Assembly: GCA_039819065.1 (NCBI GenBank)
Contig: JBCBSS010000012.1
Span: forward strand, 21,398-85,397
Reading direction: 5' to 3'
Origin: JBCBSS01 sp039819065
GTDB lineage: Bacteria > Bacteroidota > Bacteroidia > Cytophagales > Cyclobacteriaceae
DNA: 64,000 nucleotides
In this document: positions 8,654 to 18,479 of the stretch, piece after piece
Numbering within the stretch: position 1 is the first letter of the stretch
Layout: every line of letters begins with the position of its first letter
Notes under the pieces: generated by a model
Told to the model about the DNA's origin: nothing
Seen by the model: only the letters and a program-made list of their open reading frames with translations
Database searches by the model: none
Made by a program: the position numbers and the translations under genes

Positions 8654-9649
8654 CTAGGAGTTATAGGCCCACTTGACATAGATGGCTCCCCATGTGAAGC
8701 CTCCACCGAATGCAGCCAGTATCAGGTCATCTCCTTTTTTAAGCTGTTTTTCGTAGTCCCAGAGGAGTAGGGGGATAGTGCCACTAGTAGTGTTGCCATA
8801 CTTCTCTATGTTCATCATTACTTTATCGTCTGTAACACCCATGCGGTCTGAAGTGGCCTTCACGATACGTTTGTTGGCTTGATGAGGTACGAGCCAATTT
8901 ACATCGTCACTGGTTAAGTTATTGCGTTCCATGATCTTGGCCGCATAATCTGCCATGTTGGTAACAGCAAACTTGAAAACTGTAGCACCATCTTGTTTTA
9001 CATAGTGCTCACGGGCGTCAATGGATTCGTGACTGGCAGGATACCTAGAACCACCGGACTTGATATTAAGGAATTGGGCACCTGAACCATCGCTTTTGTG
9101 AATGGAATCCATAACACCATTTCCTGCAGTATTGGGCTCTAATAGAACAGCACCACCACCATCACCAAAGATGATACATGTGGCTCGGTCTGTGTAATCT
9201 ATAATAGAAGACATCTTATCTGCTCCAACTACCACAACTTTCTTATATGCACCAGATTCTATGAACTGGGCACCAGTAGTCAGTGCGTAAATGAAACCAG
9301 AGCAGGCTGCTGCTAAATCATAGCTGAATGCATTTGTAGCACCAATTTCCGCAGCGATAAGGTTGGCGGTAGAAGGAAACATCATATCTGGTGTTACCGT
9401 CGCACAAATCAACAAATCTATTTCTTCTGCCTTGGTATTGGTTTTTTTCAATAATCCTTCCACGGCTTTAACGCCGATCACGGATGTACCTTGACCTTCA
9501 CCCTTTAGGATTCTACGTTCTTTGATACCAGTTCGAGTAGTAATCCACTCGTCATTGGTATCAACCATAGTTTCGAGTTCGGCGTTGGTGAGTGCATACT
9601 CAGGCACCCAACCCTCAACTCCTGTTATTGCCGCTCTTACTTTATTCAT
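8654..9649 (-). CDS. fabH: Beta-ketoacyl-ACP synthase III (FabH), operon copy
   Basis: Condenses acetyl-CoA (or a branched primer) with malonyl-ACP to start fatty-acid synthesis. The Cys-His-Asn triad is visible: Cys in AAACSGFIYAL near residue 113, His in WLVPHQANKRI near 258, and Asn in KYGNTTSGTIPL near 288. TNDEWITTRTGIKERR at the N-terminus is typical. Length 331. It lies directly after plsX in the lipid operon. A second KAS III gene is present at 16106-17110. Confidence 0.95.
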   Translation of the reverse strand: MNKVRAAITGVEGWVPEYALTNAELETMVDTNDEWITTRTGIKERRILKGEGQGTSVIGVKAVEGLLKKTNTKAEEIDLLICATVTPDMMFPSTANLIAAEIGATNAFSYDLAAACSGFIYALTTGAQFIESGAYKKVVVVGADKMSSIIDYTDRATCIIFGDGGGAVLLEPNTAGNGVMDSIHKSDGSGAQFLNIKSGGSRYPASHESIDAREHYVKQDGATVFKFAVTNMADYAAKIMERNNLTSDDVNWLVPHQANKRIVKATSDRMGVTDDKVMMNIEKYGNTTSGTIPLLLWDYEKQLKKGDDLILAAFGGGFTWGAIYVKWAYNS

Positions 9650-9661
9650 AAAAATGGAGCT

Positions 9662-10603
9662 TTATTTTTTGAAATGTTCTGTAATCTTGACGTGTATGTT
9701 GGTCTCGGCCATTCTTAATGCCTGGATCAACATATTCTTAATGGCCCTACCACTAGATACTCCATGGCCGACTATTACGTTGCCATTAATACCAAGTATA
9801 GGGCTTCCACCAATAGCTTCATAATTTAAACGATCAAAATAATCGTCTTTGAAGTTTCTGGCTTGCAACATATCGTACATGGATTCTACTAACTTCAGAA
9901 TGACATTTCCTGTGAATCCATCGCATACAATGACATCAGCCCGATCGTTGAATAAGTCGCGCCCTTCAATGTTGCCTATGAAATTAATCGCCTGATTGAT
10001 CTTAAAAAGTTGGTAAGCAGCCTGAGTCAATAACGTTCCTTTTTGCTCTTCTTCCCCCAAATTCATGAGGCCTACCGTCGGTTTAGGAAGTTCGAATACA
10101 TTCTCTGCATATATGGAGCCAATCTCTCCAAATTGCATCAGAACGTCAGGCTTGCAATCTGCATTGGCTCCCACATCCATAATTACGCCGAATCCACCTG
10201 ATTCTTTGGGTACAAACCCAGCAATACCTGGCCTTATAATACCTTCGATCGCTTTAATGGTGAACATGGCTCCGACGTGCATGGCTCCCGTGTTGCCGGC
10301 ACTACAGAATGCGTCTACTTGTTGTGTTTTTAGAAGCTTATAGCCTACTGCGATGCTTGAGTCAGGCTTCTGTGTAAGCGCTTTGGTAGGATGCTCACCC
10401 ATCTCAATAGTTTGGGAGGCATGTACAATTTCGATTTGCGAGGAATTGATGGCGTGCTCTTTCAGCTCGTTTTCAATGGTCTGCTGATCACCTATCAATA
10501 CAAGTTTGGCCTCGGATGGTAGTTCCTTAATGGCTAAGACAACCCCATCTATATTAGATTGGGGGGCATAATCGCCCCCCATCACATCTAATGCTATTTT
10601 CAC
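9662..10603 (-). CDS. plsX: Phosphate acyltransferase PlsX
   Basis: Makes acyl-phosphate from acyl-ACP for phosphatidic-acid synthesis. N-terminal IALDVMGGDYAPQ is the family signature. EIVHASQTIEMGEHPTKAL near residues 58-76, SAGNTGAMHVGAMF near 105-118, MDVGANADCKP near 145, VCDGFTGNVILK near 228 and GVSSGRAIKNML near 282 are all PlsX motifs. Length 313 is slightly short but complete. It sits between rpmF and fabH with gaps of 12 bases each, clearly one operon. Confidence 0.96.
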   Translation of the reverse strand: MKIALDVMGGDYAPQSNIDGVVLAIKELPSEAKLVLIGDQQTIENELKEHAINSSQIEIVHASQTIEMGEHPTKALTQKPDSSIAVGYKLLKTQQVDAFCSAGNTGAMHVGAMFTIKAIEGIIRPGIAGFVPKESGGFGVIMDVGANADCKPDVLMQFGEIGSIYAENVFELPKPTVGLMNLGEEEQKGTLLTQAAYQLFKINQAINFIGNIEGRDLFNDRADVIVCDGFTGNVILKLVESMYDMLQARNFKDDYFDRLNYEAIGGSPILGINGNVIVGHGVSSGRAIKNMLIQALRMAETNIHVKITEHFKK

Positions 10604-10615
10604 GACTGGTTATTA

Positions 10616-10807
10616 CTAAGCCAGTACTTCTTTCTCCATTACCACTTTTCCCTTGTAATACAATTTCCCTTCATACCAGAAGGCTCTGTGCGGTAAATGA
10701 AGCTCACCTGTTGTAGGGCAAACAACCAATGTTTTAGGCGTCGCCTTATAATGGGTTCTCCTCTTGTCTCTTCTTGATTTCGATGTTTTGCGTTTTGGAT
10801 GAGCCAT
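10616..10807 (-). CDS. rpmF: 50S ribosomal protein L32
   Basis: A 63-residue ribosomal protein starting MAHPKRKTSKSRRDKRRTHYK, the standard L32 N-terminus. The later CPTTGELHLPHRAF segment keeps one Cys and the His-rich part of the zinc-ribbon region, but the full four-Cys ribbon is absent, matching the zinc-free form. It lies between DUF177 and plsX, the widespread yceD-rpmF-plsX order. Confidence 0.97.
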   Translation of the reverse strand: MAHPKRKTSKSRRDKRRTHYKATPKTLVVCPTTGELHLPHRAFWYEGKLYYKGKVVMEKEVLA

Positions 10808-10827
10808 CTTAAAACTTATTTAAAATT

Positions 10828-11358
10828 CTATGTTCCTTTTATTTTTTTTAATGCTTCCCACCTAGGGTCGATTTCGGATGTTTCTTCTTTTTCTTCCTCT
10901 GAAGAGGTGTAGAACAACTCTTCGCTATCATCCTCATCTTCTTCCTGGAATCGGGGATGCAATTTTCTCATAGGTATTGCTAAACCTATAAACTCGTAAA
11001 TAAATTGAGACAACTCCAGCCGTTGAGCATCCCTAAGGATCAAAACAACCTTGTCGTCTATTTCCGCTTCCTCATCTGAGAATTTGAATATGACAGCGTT
11101 TTCACTACTGATTTCATAATCAAATTCGTCCAAACTTCGGTCGCAGGTCAACTCGACGATGCCCTCTATTTTGAAGCTTGCTTCAATAAAGGAGACAGTT
11201 TTGTTGAGCTGTACGTCAACCTTTAAATTACCTTTCTCTACGAGGCTGGCATCAAAAACGGCGAAGAATTTATCGTCTATTTCGAATGAGTAGTCATGGA
11301 CCTTATCGGAAAGACCATAAATGTCAATCACATATTTATCCAAGACTTTCTTAGCCAT
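10828..11358 (-). CDS. DUF177 (YceD-like) domain-containing protein
   Basis: A 176-residue acidic protein of the DUF177/YceD family, associated in bacteria with 23S rRNA accumulation and always found next to rpmF. The core keeps a single Cys in IVELTCDRSLDEF near residue 88 and the VILRDAQRLELSQFIYEFIGLAIP helix near 105-128. The C-terminus is a highly acidic linker (EEDEDDSEEL, EEEKEET) ending DPRWEALKKIKG, typical for the family. It is the first gene of the operon running to accC, with a TAACTTTG -7 box 20 bases upstream. Confidence 0.9.
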   Translation of the reverse strand: MAKKVLDKYVIDIYGLSDKVHDYSFEIDDKFFAVFDASLVEKGNLKVDVQLNKTVSFIEASFKIEGIVELTCDRSLDEFDYEISSENAVIFKFSDEEAEIDDKVVLILRDAQRLELSQFIYEFIGLAIPMRKLHPRFQEEDEDDSEELFYTSSEEEKEETSEIDPRWEALKKIKGT

Positions 11359-11377
11359 CCCTCAAGAATTAAGTGCG

Positions 11378-11385
11378 CAAAGTTA
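11378..11385 (-). promoter_or_regulatory. Bacteroidota -7 promoter element for the DUF177-accC operon
   Basis: TAACTTTG on the minus strand, 20 bases upstream of the DUF177 ATG, matches TAnnTTTG. The -33 box is not evident. Confidence 0.5.
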
Positions 11386-11457
11386 AAAAAGATAATCATA
11401 ATTATTAACCTGCCCCGTTATAATTTTCCTTTGATTGCTTTTACAAGGTCTTACCCA

Positions 11458-14400
11458 TCATTGGTTTGGGCTCGATTCATTACTAACAGCAACCTTCTCC
11501 CGAATCCATTTTTTAGCATTAACAAATGCTTCAATCCATGGAGAGACCTCATCATTATTTCTACTCTCGGGATAATCAGGCCAATTCCATGGGAAAATAG
11601 ATCTTTCAATGTGTGGCATAATGGCCAGGTGTCTACCATCCTTTGAACAAACACTGGCGGCATCGAAATCTGACCCGTTAGGATTACCTGGATATTCTGA
11701 ATACTTGTATTTCGCTACGATATTATAATCTGACTCTGAACCAGTTAGTGCAAACCTGCCTTCTCCGTGTGCAAGCCAAACGCCGAGTGTACTACCACCT
11801 AATGATTTGAACATGACCGTGTTATTGTAAGGAATAGTCAGGTTGATGAATGAAGATTCGAACTTGCCTGATGCATTGTGATGCATTTTCGGGTGATCCT
11901 TCATTTCCTTGAAAATCAGGCCTAATTCCATCATCAATTGGCATCCATTGCAAACGCCGAGGCTTAGTGTGTCTTCCCGCGCATAGAATTTCTCCAGTGC
12001 TTGCTTAGCTTTTGGATTGTATAAGAAAGCACCTGCCCAGCCTTTTGCTGAACCCAACACGTCTGAGTTAGAAAAGCCTCCTACAAAAACGATAAAGTTT
12101 ACATCTTCTAAGGTTTCCTGACCTGAAATGAGGTCAGTCATGTGTACATCCTTAACATCAAATCCGGCTAGGTACAACGTATAAGCCATTTCCCTATCGC
12201 CATTGACACCCTTTTCTCTGATGATGGCAGCCTTTACGCCGCTTCTTCCTTTTCTATCGAAATCAAGGCTGTAGTCAGATAATTGACCATTAAAAGTAGA
12301 AGGGAGTTCATATTGCAGCGTTTGCTGCTTGTAATTTTCAAATCTTGCCTTGGCATGCTCTTTTCCAGATTGGTGAATTTCCAACAGGTATGAAGATTTG
12401 AACCACGTATCACGTAGTTTTTCTACATCAAACAAAAATTCCTGACCGTGGTGTGTAATACTTACGAATGGGCTTGGGACTGGGCTTCCAATGCTATGGA
12501 ATTCAATACCAGCTTCAGTTAAAGTTTCTTCCACATAACCCCAATCAGAAGTTTGGATGACTATGCCCGGGTTTTCGGCAAACAAAACCTTGATGATATC
12601 TTTTTCAGCAATGCTGGTTAAATCAAGGTTTAAACCCGTTTCATTATCGGTGAAGCACATTTCAAGTAGGGTAGTAATCAGCCCTCCCGAAGAAATATCA
12701 TGCCCAGCTTCTATTTTATTTTCGTCTACAAGTTGCTGGATGGTTGTAAATGCTCTTTTGAAATATTCAGGATCGGTTATATCCGCACATTCATTTCCCA
12801 GCGCATTGATTGACTGAGCAAAGCTGGTGCCCCCTAACTTGTATTGATCTTTAGAGAAATCTATGTAGATCAATTTAGTGGTGGTGTGCATCTTTAGTGC
12901 CGGACTTAGCACCTTTCTGATGTCTTTCACCTCTCCCACAGAAGAAATGATCACCGTGCCTGGTGAATAAACTACTTCACCATCGCCGTACTTCTGGGTC
13001 ATTGACAAGGAGTCTTTACCGGTGGGTATGTTAATGCCTAAGTCTATGGCAAAGTCGCTCACCGCTTTTACAGCTTTGTATAAACGCGCATTTTCACCCT
13101 CATTCTTGGCAGGCCACATCCAGTTGGCGCTTAATGAGATGCCATCCGTACCATCAGCGATAGGTGCCCAAACAAGATTGGTGAGTGCCTTAGCAATGGC
13201 TAACCTTGAACCTGCTTCCGGGTTGATGAGCGCTGCCACAGGTGCATGACCGATGGAAGTAGCTACTCCTTTGTTACTCTTAAAATCAAGCGCCATTACG
13301 GCTACATTGTTAAGAGGTAACTGTATTCTACCACAAGTCTGCTGTTTTGCTACTTTCCCCGTAACACTTCTATCGACCTTATTGGTGAGCCAGTCCTTGC
13401 AGGCTACGGCTTCTAATTGTAAAACGGTTTCTAAATACTCGTGTACCTTCGACTCCTCGTATGCTAGATGTTGTCCAGTTTCATTAAAGGTCTGGTCTTC
13501 TAGAATGGTTCTCGGAGAAGAGCCAAATAAATGGCTAAGCTCCAGATCTATTGGATCTTTTTCGCTATCTCTGCTTTTAAATTTGAAATGATGATCTCCT
13601 GTGATTTCACCTACTACATAAATAGGGGCCCTTTCACGCTTGGCAATTTTTTGAAGCAGGTCAATGTCTTTTTCGTGCATGACCATGCCCATTCTCTCCT
13701 GAGACTCATTCCCGATAATCTCTTTCTCCGACAACGTAGGGTCTCCAACCGGTAATTTGTTTACCTCTATAACACCGCCTGTATCTTCGACTAATTCTGA
13801 AAGACAGTTCAGGTGGCCTCCAGCGCCATGGTCATGAATAGAAACTATTGGGTTCTCACCTTTCTCGGTCAATGCCCTGATGGCGTTCATTACCCTTTTC
13901 TGCATTTCCGGGTTGGAGCGTTGAATGGCATTCAATTCTATGGCATTGTCAAACTCTCCGGTGGCTACCGAAGAAACAGCGCCACCACCCATGCCGATGC
14001 GGTAATTATCACCACCCATGACAACCACTTTGTCACCGGTGGAAGGTACGTCCTTTTTACTATCTATTTCCTTTCCGAAACCAACGCCCCCGGCTAACAT
14101 AATTACCTTGTCGAAGCCATGGTTTTTGGGACCAGTCGTATGTTCAAATGTGAGTACACTTCCACAGATTAACGGTTGCCCGAATTTATTGCCAAAATCA
14201 CTGGCGCCGTTGGAAGCTTTTATGAGAATATCTAAAGGTGTCTGGTACAACCATTTCCTTGGTGCTACGTCTTTTTCCCACGCCCTGCCTTTCTCAGACC
14301 TTGGGTAAGAAGTCATATAAACCGCCGTTCCTGCCAAAGGTAAACTGCCTTTTCCTCCGGCCAAACGATCACGTATTTCTCCTCCTGATCCAGTGGCGGC

Positions 14401-15177
14401 GCCATTGAAGGGTTCAACCGTGGTCGGGAAGTTATGTGTTTCTGCTTTGAGTGACAGAACAGTATCTATTTCCTTCGTCTCAAAGTAATCCGCTTTGTCT
14501 TGAGTAGCAGGAGCGAATTGCTCTACTTTGGGGCCTTTGATGAAAGCTACGTTGTCTTTATAAGCAGATACAAGCCTGTTAGGGTTGGCGCTTGATGTCT
14601 TTTTGATCATTTGAAACAATGATTCACCCATCTTCTCACCATCGATGATGAATTCACCATTGAATATCTTGTGTCTGCAGTGCTCAGAGTTTACTTGCGA
14701 GAATCCGAATACCTCGCTGTCTGTTAATTTCCTTCCTAGCTTTTCGCTTACTTGTTCCAAATAAGCGACTTCTTCATCATTCAAGGCTAGTCCTTCGGAT
14801 CTGTTGTAAGCAGCGATATCTTCAATTTCTATAATCGACTCTGGAGCTACTTTCAATGTAAAGACCTCTTGATCTAACCCGTCATATTGGGCTTGCAACA
14901 TGGCGTCAAATGCTTGATTCCCTTCTTTGACAGCCGAAAACTCTTCAATCCTTTCGATTCCCGTGATGCCCATGTTTTGGGTGATTTCCACGGCATTTGT
15001 ACTCCAGGGTGTTACCATTTCCTTGCGAGGCCCGATGTACGCACCTTCGACCGCTTCTTGTGTTAAGCCTTTTGCACCACCGAATAACCATTCCAGTTTT
15101 TCGGTATTTTCGTCGTTAAGTGGTTGGTTGAGTTGGAGACAATAGATTTTATCAGCGTCCTTGAAAAAACGAATCAT
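11458..15177 (-). CDS. purL: Phosphoribosylformylglycinamidine synthase PurL (single-chain form)
   Basis: Fourth step of purine synthesis: converts FGAR, glutamine and ATP to FGAM. The start at 15177 gives MIRFFKDADKIYCLQ, the usual N-terminus; the upstream in-frame extension is not family-like. At 1239 residues it is the large single-chain enzyme: PurS-like N-terminal domain, two AIRS-like ATPase halves (ETHNFPTTVEPFNGAATG near 230; later HDISSGGLITTLLEM), and a C-terminal glutaminase with nucleophile Cys in LGVCNGCQLMMELGL near 1110, HGEGRFALTG near 1175, and the terminal His-Glu in MPHIERSIFPWN. It is transcribed alone, with a TACTTTTG -7 box upstream. Confidence 0.96.
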   Translation of the reverse strand: MIRFFKDADKIYCLQLNQPLNDENTEKLEWLFGGAKGLTQEAVEGAYIGPRKEMVTPWSTNAVEITQNMGITGIERIEEFSAVKEGNQAFDAMLQAQYDGLDQEVFTLKVAPESIIEIEDIAAYNRSEGLALNDEEVAYLEQVSEKLGRKLTDSEVFGFSQVNSEHCRHKIFNGEFIIDGEKMGESLFQMIKKTSSANPNRLVSAYKDNVAFIKGPKVEQFAPATQDKADYFETKEIDTVLSLKAETHNFPTTVEPFNGAATGSGGEIRDRLAGGKGSLPLAGTAVYMTSYPRSEKGRAWEKDVAPRKWLYQTPLDILIKASNGASDFGNKFGQPLICGSVLTFEHTTGPKNHGFDKVIMLAGGVGFGKEIDSKKDVPSTGDKVVVMGGDNYRIGMGGGAVSSVATGEFDNAIELNAIQRSNPEMQKRVMNAIRALTEKGENPIVSIHDHGAGGHLNCLSELVEDTGGVIEVNKLPVGDPTLSEKEIIGNESQERMGMVMHEKDIDLLQKIAKRERAPIYVVGEITGDHHFKFKSRDSEKDPIDLELSHLFGSSPRTILEDQTFNETGQHLAYEESKVHEYLETVLQLEAVACKDWLTNKVDRSVTGKVAKQQTCGRIQLPLNNVAVMALDFKSNKGVATSIGHAPVAALINPEAGSRLAIAKALTNLVWAPIADGTDGISLSANWMWPAKNEGENARLYKAVKAVSDFAIDLGINIPTGKDSLSMTQKYGDGEVVYSPGTVIISSVGEVKDIRKVLSPALKMHTTTKLIYIDFSKDQYKLGGTSFAQSINALGNECADITDPEYFKRAFTTIQQLVDENKIEAGHDISSGGLITTLLEMCFTDNETGLNLDLTSIAEKDIIKVLFAENPGIVIQTSDWGYVEETLTEAGIEFHSIGSPVPSPFVSITHHGQEFLFDVEKLRDTWFKSSYLLEIHQSGKEHAKARFENYKQQTLQYELPSTFNGQLSDYSLDFDRKGRSGVKAAIIREKGVNGDREMAYTLYLAGFDVKDVHMTDLISGQETLEDVNFIVFVGGFSNSDVLGSAKGWAGAFLYNPKAKQALEKFYAREDTLSLGVCNGCQLMMELGLIFKEMKDHPKMHHNASGKFESSFINLTIPYNNTVMFKSLGGSTLGVWLAHGEGRFALTGSESDYNIVAKYKYSEYPGNPNGSDFDAASVCSKDGRHLAIMPHIERSIFPWNWPDYPESRNNDEVSPWIEAFVNAKKWIREKVAVSNESSPNQ

Positions 15178-15209
15178 GAAGATGGGATTTGAATAAGATT
15201 TCCAAAGCC

Positions 15210-15217
15210 CAAAAGTA
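15210..15217 (-). promoter_or_regulatory. Bacteroidota -7 promoter element for purL
   Basis: TACTTTTG on the minus strand, about 33 bases before the chosen purL ATG. It lies upstream of that start but would fall close to the longer alternative start at 15222, which supports the shorter gene. Confidence 0.45.
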
Positions 15218-15263
15218 GCCAAATCTTGTATATTGTTTTTTCGTTGGCCGAAAATAAAATTGA

Positions 15264-15869
15264 CTAGCGCAGAAGCTCTACAAGGGTGATCAGGTTGTCA
15301 CATGTTCGTCTTTTCAACTCTTGCCAATGATCTATGGGATATTGAAAGCTGAATTTGAGAAAGGGCTTGTTTGAAATTAGCTCAGTCAAATCTGGTTGGC
15401 TGAAGGTATTGGTCTTTAGGTAATTAGAAGGCTCGTAATGGTATTCCCATGGTGTTTCATTAACACAAACGAACAGATTATCTAAACTTTTGATGGTGTC
15501 AATATTCTTGACCAAAGACTGGCGGTACAATGCTAACATCTGGCCGTCAAGATGGAGGGTGTTACTAAAAAAATGCCCCCACCAAAACATGGTTCGGTAA
15601 GCGAAAGTGTTTTCGGAAATGAAACATCTTGGATAATCCAGCACCGCGTAAGGCAGGCCCAAGTATTGTTCTCCTTTAGAGATCTTACCTGATTTGATAA
15701 GTACTTGATTGGGAAACCGGAAGTCCAGTGCTTCTACAGCCTCACGCAATCCAGCTTCTGTCTTGGCGAGAAGCTGAATGATCTGATTGGTTATTTTGGA
15801 CTTTTCAAGCAGAAAATCTGTATCTGCCAGGTACTTTAGCTGTTTATCGTTGAACTCAGTATCTGGCAC
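15264..15869 (-). CDS. Conserved-looking protein of unknown function
   Basis: A 201-residue soluble protein with GTG start; the GTG overlaps the stop of the preceding 74-residue gene by one base (TAGTG), so the two are translationally coupled. No signal peptide or membrane segment. Rich in aromatic residues (FAYRTMFWWGHFFSNTLHL, ETPWEYHYEPSNYL). I do not recognise a family. It is the last gene of the run starting with the second KAS III gene, so a link to lipid metabolism is possible but unproven. Confidence 0.7.
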   Translation of the reverse strand: MPDTEFNDKQLKYLADTDFLLEKSKITNQIIQLLAKTEAGLREAVEALDFRFPNQVLIKSGKISKGEQYLGLPYAVLDYPRCFISENTFAYRTMFWWGHFFSNTLHLDGQMLALYRQSLVKNIDTIKSLDNLFVCVNETPWEYHYEPSNYLKTNTFSQPDLTELISNKPFLKFSFQYPIDHWQELKRRTCDNLITLVELLR

Positions 15870-16093
15870 TAAAAGTCATCCGGTTTCTGAATGATCTTGA
15901 CTACTACCTGGTGAGGATCATTGTCTTTATCCTTTAGATGAAAGGTAATAACTGGGTTATCTTGTGTGATCTTGTTTTCTACTTTAACCACCTCATTTTG
16001 AGTAAGTAGTTCACCTATTTGGCTTTGGAGCTGTTCTAGCGCGTAGGCGAATTCTACTTCTATAGGACTGGGGTTGTATGATTGAGTTTTCAT
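15869..16093 (-). CDS. Small protein of unknown function
   Basis: A 74-residue soluble protein with no recognisable domain. The N-terminal half is predicted helical (PIEVEFAYALEQLQSQIGELL), the C-terminal half is strand-like and rich in Val/Lys/Asp. It starts 12 bases after the KAS III stop and overlaps the next gene by one base, the arrangement of a true operon gene. An antitoxin- or chaperone-like partner for the 201-residue protein is conceivable from the coupling only. Confidence 0.65.
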   Translation of the reverse strand: MKTQSYNPSPIEVEFAYALEQLQSQIGELLTQNEVVKVENKITQDNPVITFHLKDKDNDPHQVVVKIIQKPDDF

Positions 16094-16105
16094 GTTTTTC
16101 TTAAT

Positions 16106-17110
16106 TTACCATCTGATTAGTGACGATGCCCAGGTAAAGCCACTACCAAATGCAGCGAGACAAATGAGATCGTTCTCTTTGATGCGACCTTCCTCCCATG
16201 CTTCACTAAGCGCGATAGGAATAGAGGCTGCTGTTGTATTTCCATACCGCATGATGTTATTATACACCTTATCGTCAGACAAACCTAGCTTGTCCTGTAT
16301 AAACTTACTTATTCTCAAGTTGGCCTGATGCGGCACTAAGAGATCGATATCCTCTTTGGTTACGTTATTGGCTTCCAGTGCTTCATTAATTACACTGGTG
16401 AAGTTGACAACGGCATGCTTGAATACGGCATTGCCGTTCATATGTACTTTGTAGGAAGAAGTGTCAAGAATTTGGTCAGATTGTCTTTCTTCCCTAGGTC
16501 GGCTACTGCCAGGATCTTTTATGTACAATTCTTCCGCGTAACGACCATCCGCGTGAAGATGGGTCGACAAGACCCCTTTGCCTGGTTCGTCCGCTGATTG
16601 TAGAATGGTAGCACCAGCCCCGTCACCAAAGATGACTGCTACATTTCTTCCTCTGGTCGTAAGATCAAGAGCGGTGGATTGAATTTCACCGCCGATTACC
16701 AGGATAGTTTTATACATCCCTGTTTTAAGATATTGATCGGCGATCGAGAGTGCATAAATATAGCCAGAGCAGGCATTTCTAATGTCAAGTGCGCCAATAC
16801 CTTCAAGGCCCAATTCGCGCTGTAAAAGCACGCCTGAACCAGGGAAGAAATAGTCTGGGGTAATGGTAGCAAATATGATAAAGTCAATGTCTTTTTCGGT
16901 CAAGTTGGCCCTTTCTAATGCCATTCTGGTAGCCTTCGCGGCCATGCTCGCCAACGTGTCCTGGCTGGCGTCAATGAATCTTCTTTCCTTAATGCCGGTA
17001 CGCTCGGTAATCCATTCATCACTTGTGTCCATCCACTGCGTCATATCTTCGTTGGTGACTACTTGCTCAGGTACGTGATGGCCCAGACTCACAATTTTCG
17101 AATTCTTCAT
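16106..17110 (-). CDS. Beta-ketoacyl-ACP synthase III-like protein, second copy
   Basis: A 334-residue KAS III family thiolase-fold enzyme with an intact triad: Cys in RNACSGYIYAL near residue 113, His in LLVPHQANLRI near 263, and Asn in RYGNTTAASIPIAL near 293. DEWITERTGIKERRF at the N-terminus matches the operon FabH, but overall the two are clearly divergent paralogues. Its separate operon with two small unknown genes suggests a distinct primer or pathway (secondary lipid or quorum-like metabolite) and not the housekeeping role. Confidence 0.9.
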   Translation of the reverse strand: MKNSKIVSLGHHVPEQVVTNEDMTQWMDTSDEWITERTGIKERRFIDASQDTLASMAAKATRMALERANLTEKDIDFIIFATITPDYFFPGSGVLLQRELGLEGIGALDIRNACSGYIYALSIADQYLKTGMYKTILVIGGEIQSTALDLTTRGRNVAVIFGDGAGATILQSADEPGKGVLSTHLHADGRYAEELYIKDPGSSRPREERQSDQILDTSSYKVHMNGNAVFKHAVVNFTSVINEALEANNVTKEDIDLLVPHQANLRISKFIQDKLGLSDDKVYNNIMRYGNTTAASIPIALSEAWEEGRIKENDLICLAAFGSGFTWASSLIRW

Positions 17111-17252
17111 AATAAGATCATTTTGATGTGCATCCCAGAGGTCATAATGACAATGTGAACCCTAGAATAGCAGTAACCGCATTTAATGCGGATTCCAAAT
17201 CAGATTTTGTATGAAACAGGCGCCAAAGTAAAAAAATTAAAGCTAACGAACA

Positions 17253-18479
17253 TTAGTTTTGACAAAAAAATAGCAGACTGTCATCCACTTGCTCATTGCT
17301 TAACCCTAGCGCTAAAGCTTTGTTTAAATCGCGGCAGGATTTCTTCCTTTTATTGGTTTTTTGATAGTGCAAGGCGCGGTAATAATAACCGTAGGCGTAC
17401 TTAGGAAGTATTTTGATGGTGTAGTCCAAATCGGTTTTGGCTTCTTTATGCTGACCCATTTGTGACAGCGCATGACCTCGATGCATGTAAGCTGCATTTT
17501 TATCTGGTGCTAGTGAGATGGTCTGATTGAAATGAATGATTGCCTGATCGTACTTTTTAATCTCCGAAAATGTCAGGCCGATATTCAAATGTGCATCTAC
17601 ATTCTCATCGTTGATCTTGACTACACTAAGCCAATTGTCAATAGCATCTTGCTTATGCCCTAGTTGGTAATGGGCTAAGGCGCTTTTGAAAAAAGCTTTT
17701 TCATTTAAAGAATCTCGTGCTGAATAATGAGTATAAAAATAAATGGCAGAATCGTATTGCTCTTTTTCGAAGTAGATGTCACCGAGGTAGAGGTGGGGCA
17801 GAATCAAAGTTGAGTCTAGCTCAGCCGCTCTTTTATAGGCAATGATGGCCTTTTCGTACTCCTGTAGCCTAGAATGGATGTTGGCAAAGTTGAATAGAAC
17901 GTAAGGATTGTCCGGGGAGAGTTCAATAGCCCGATTCATAAACTTTTTGGATAAAAGGACATGCCCGCTGGAAAATGATATGAGTCCTAAATCAACGACG
18001 ATTTCGAGATTGCTAGAATCTAGTTGGTAAGCTTCGTAAAAAGCATTGTACGCATTGGTTAATTGACCACGTTCCTTGAAAATTGTTCCTTTGACGTGGC
18101 TGGTAATAGCCTCTGTTTTTGACAGTTGATTTATTTTGGTTTGGTAAATTTCCTTTGTTTCTGACGACCAATTCAGTCGATTACGTACCGCATTGATTTC
18201 TTCGCTTTGTCTTTTTTCGTCCAGAATCTCTCCGGCGGTATTGATGTACAATAAAGCTTTATCGAATTCTTGTATCTCCCTGTAAACCTCCGCCAAACGA
18301 ATGGCACCGGCAGGGTTAGCTGGGTTTTTCTCCAGCGCTCTCGAAAAACTATTAATGGCCGCCGTAGTGTCACCTAGACTTAATCGTTTTTCTGCCAGGA
18401 GCAACCATTCGATTTCGGATTGACCATAGCCATGATAAGCCATTAGGCATAATATGCAAACCAAAAAGGATCTCATCAA
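17253..18479 (-). CDS. Tetratricopeptide-repeat protein, exported
   Basis: A 408-residue protein with a signal peptide (MMRSFLVCILCLMAYHGYGQ) followed by about nine TPR units. Clear examples are DNPYVLFNFANIHSRLQEYEKAIIAYKRAAEL, ENVDAHLNIGLTFSEI and NAAYMHRGHALSQMG-type helices. It is probably a periplasmic or surface scaffold. The ATG overlaps the stop of the SRAP-family gene (ATGA), so the two are cotranscribed and coupled. No enzymatic domain is visible. Confidence 0.85.
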   Translation of the reverse strand: MMRSFLVCILCLMAYHGYGQSEIEWLLLAEKRLSLGDTTAAINSFSRALEKNPANPAGAIRLAEVYREIQEFDKALLYINTAGEILDEKRQSEEINAVRNRLNWSSETKEIYQTKINQLSKTEAITSHVKGTIFKERGQLTNAYNAFYEAYQLDSSNLEIVVDLGLISFSSGHVLLSKKFMNRAIELSPDNPYVLFNFANIHSRLQEYEKAIIAYKRAAELDSTLILPHLYLGDIYFEKEQYDSAIYFYTHYSARDSLNEKAFFKSALAHYQLGHKQDAIDNWLSVVKINDENVDAHLNIGLTFSEIKKYDQAIIHFNQTISLAPDKNAAYMHRGHALSQMGQHKEAKTDLDYTIKILPKYAYGYYYRALHYQKTNKRKKSCRDLNKALALGLSNEQVDDSLLFFCQN

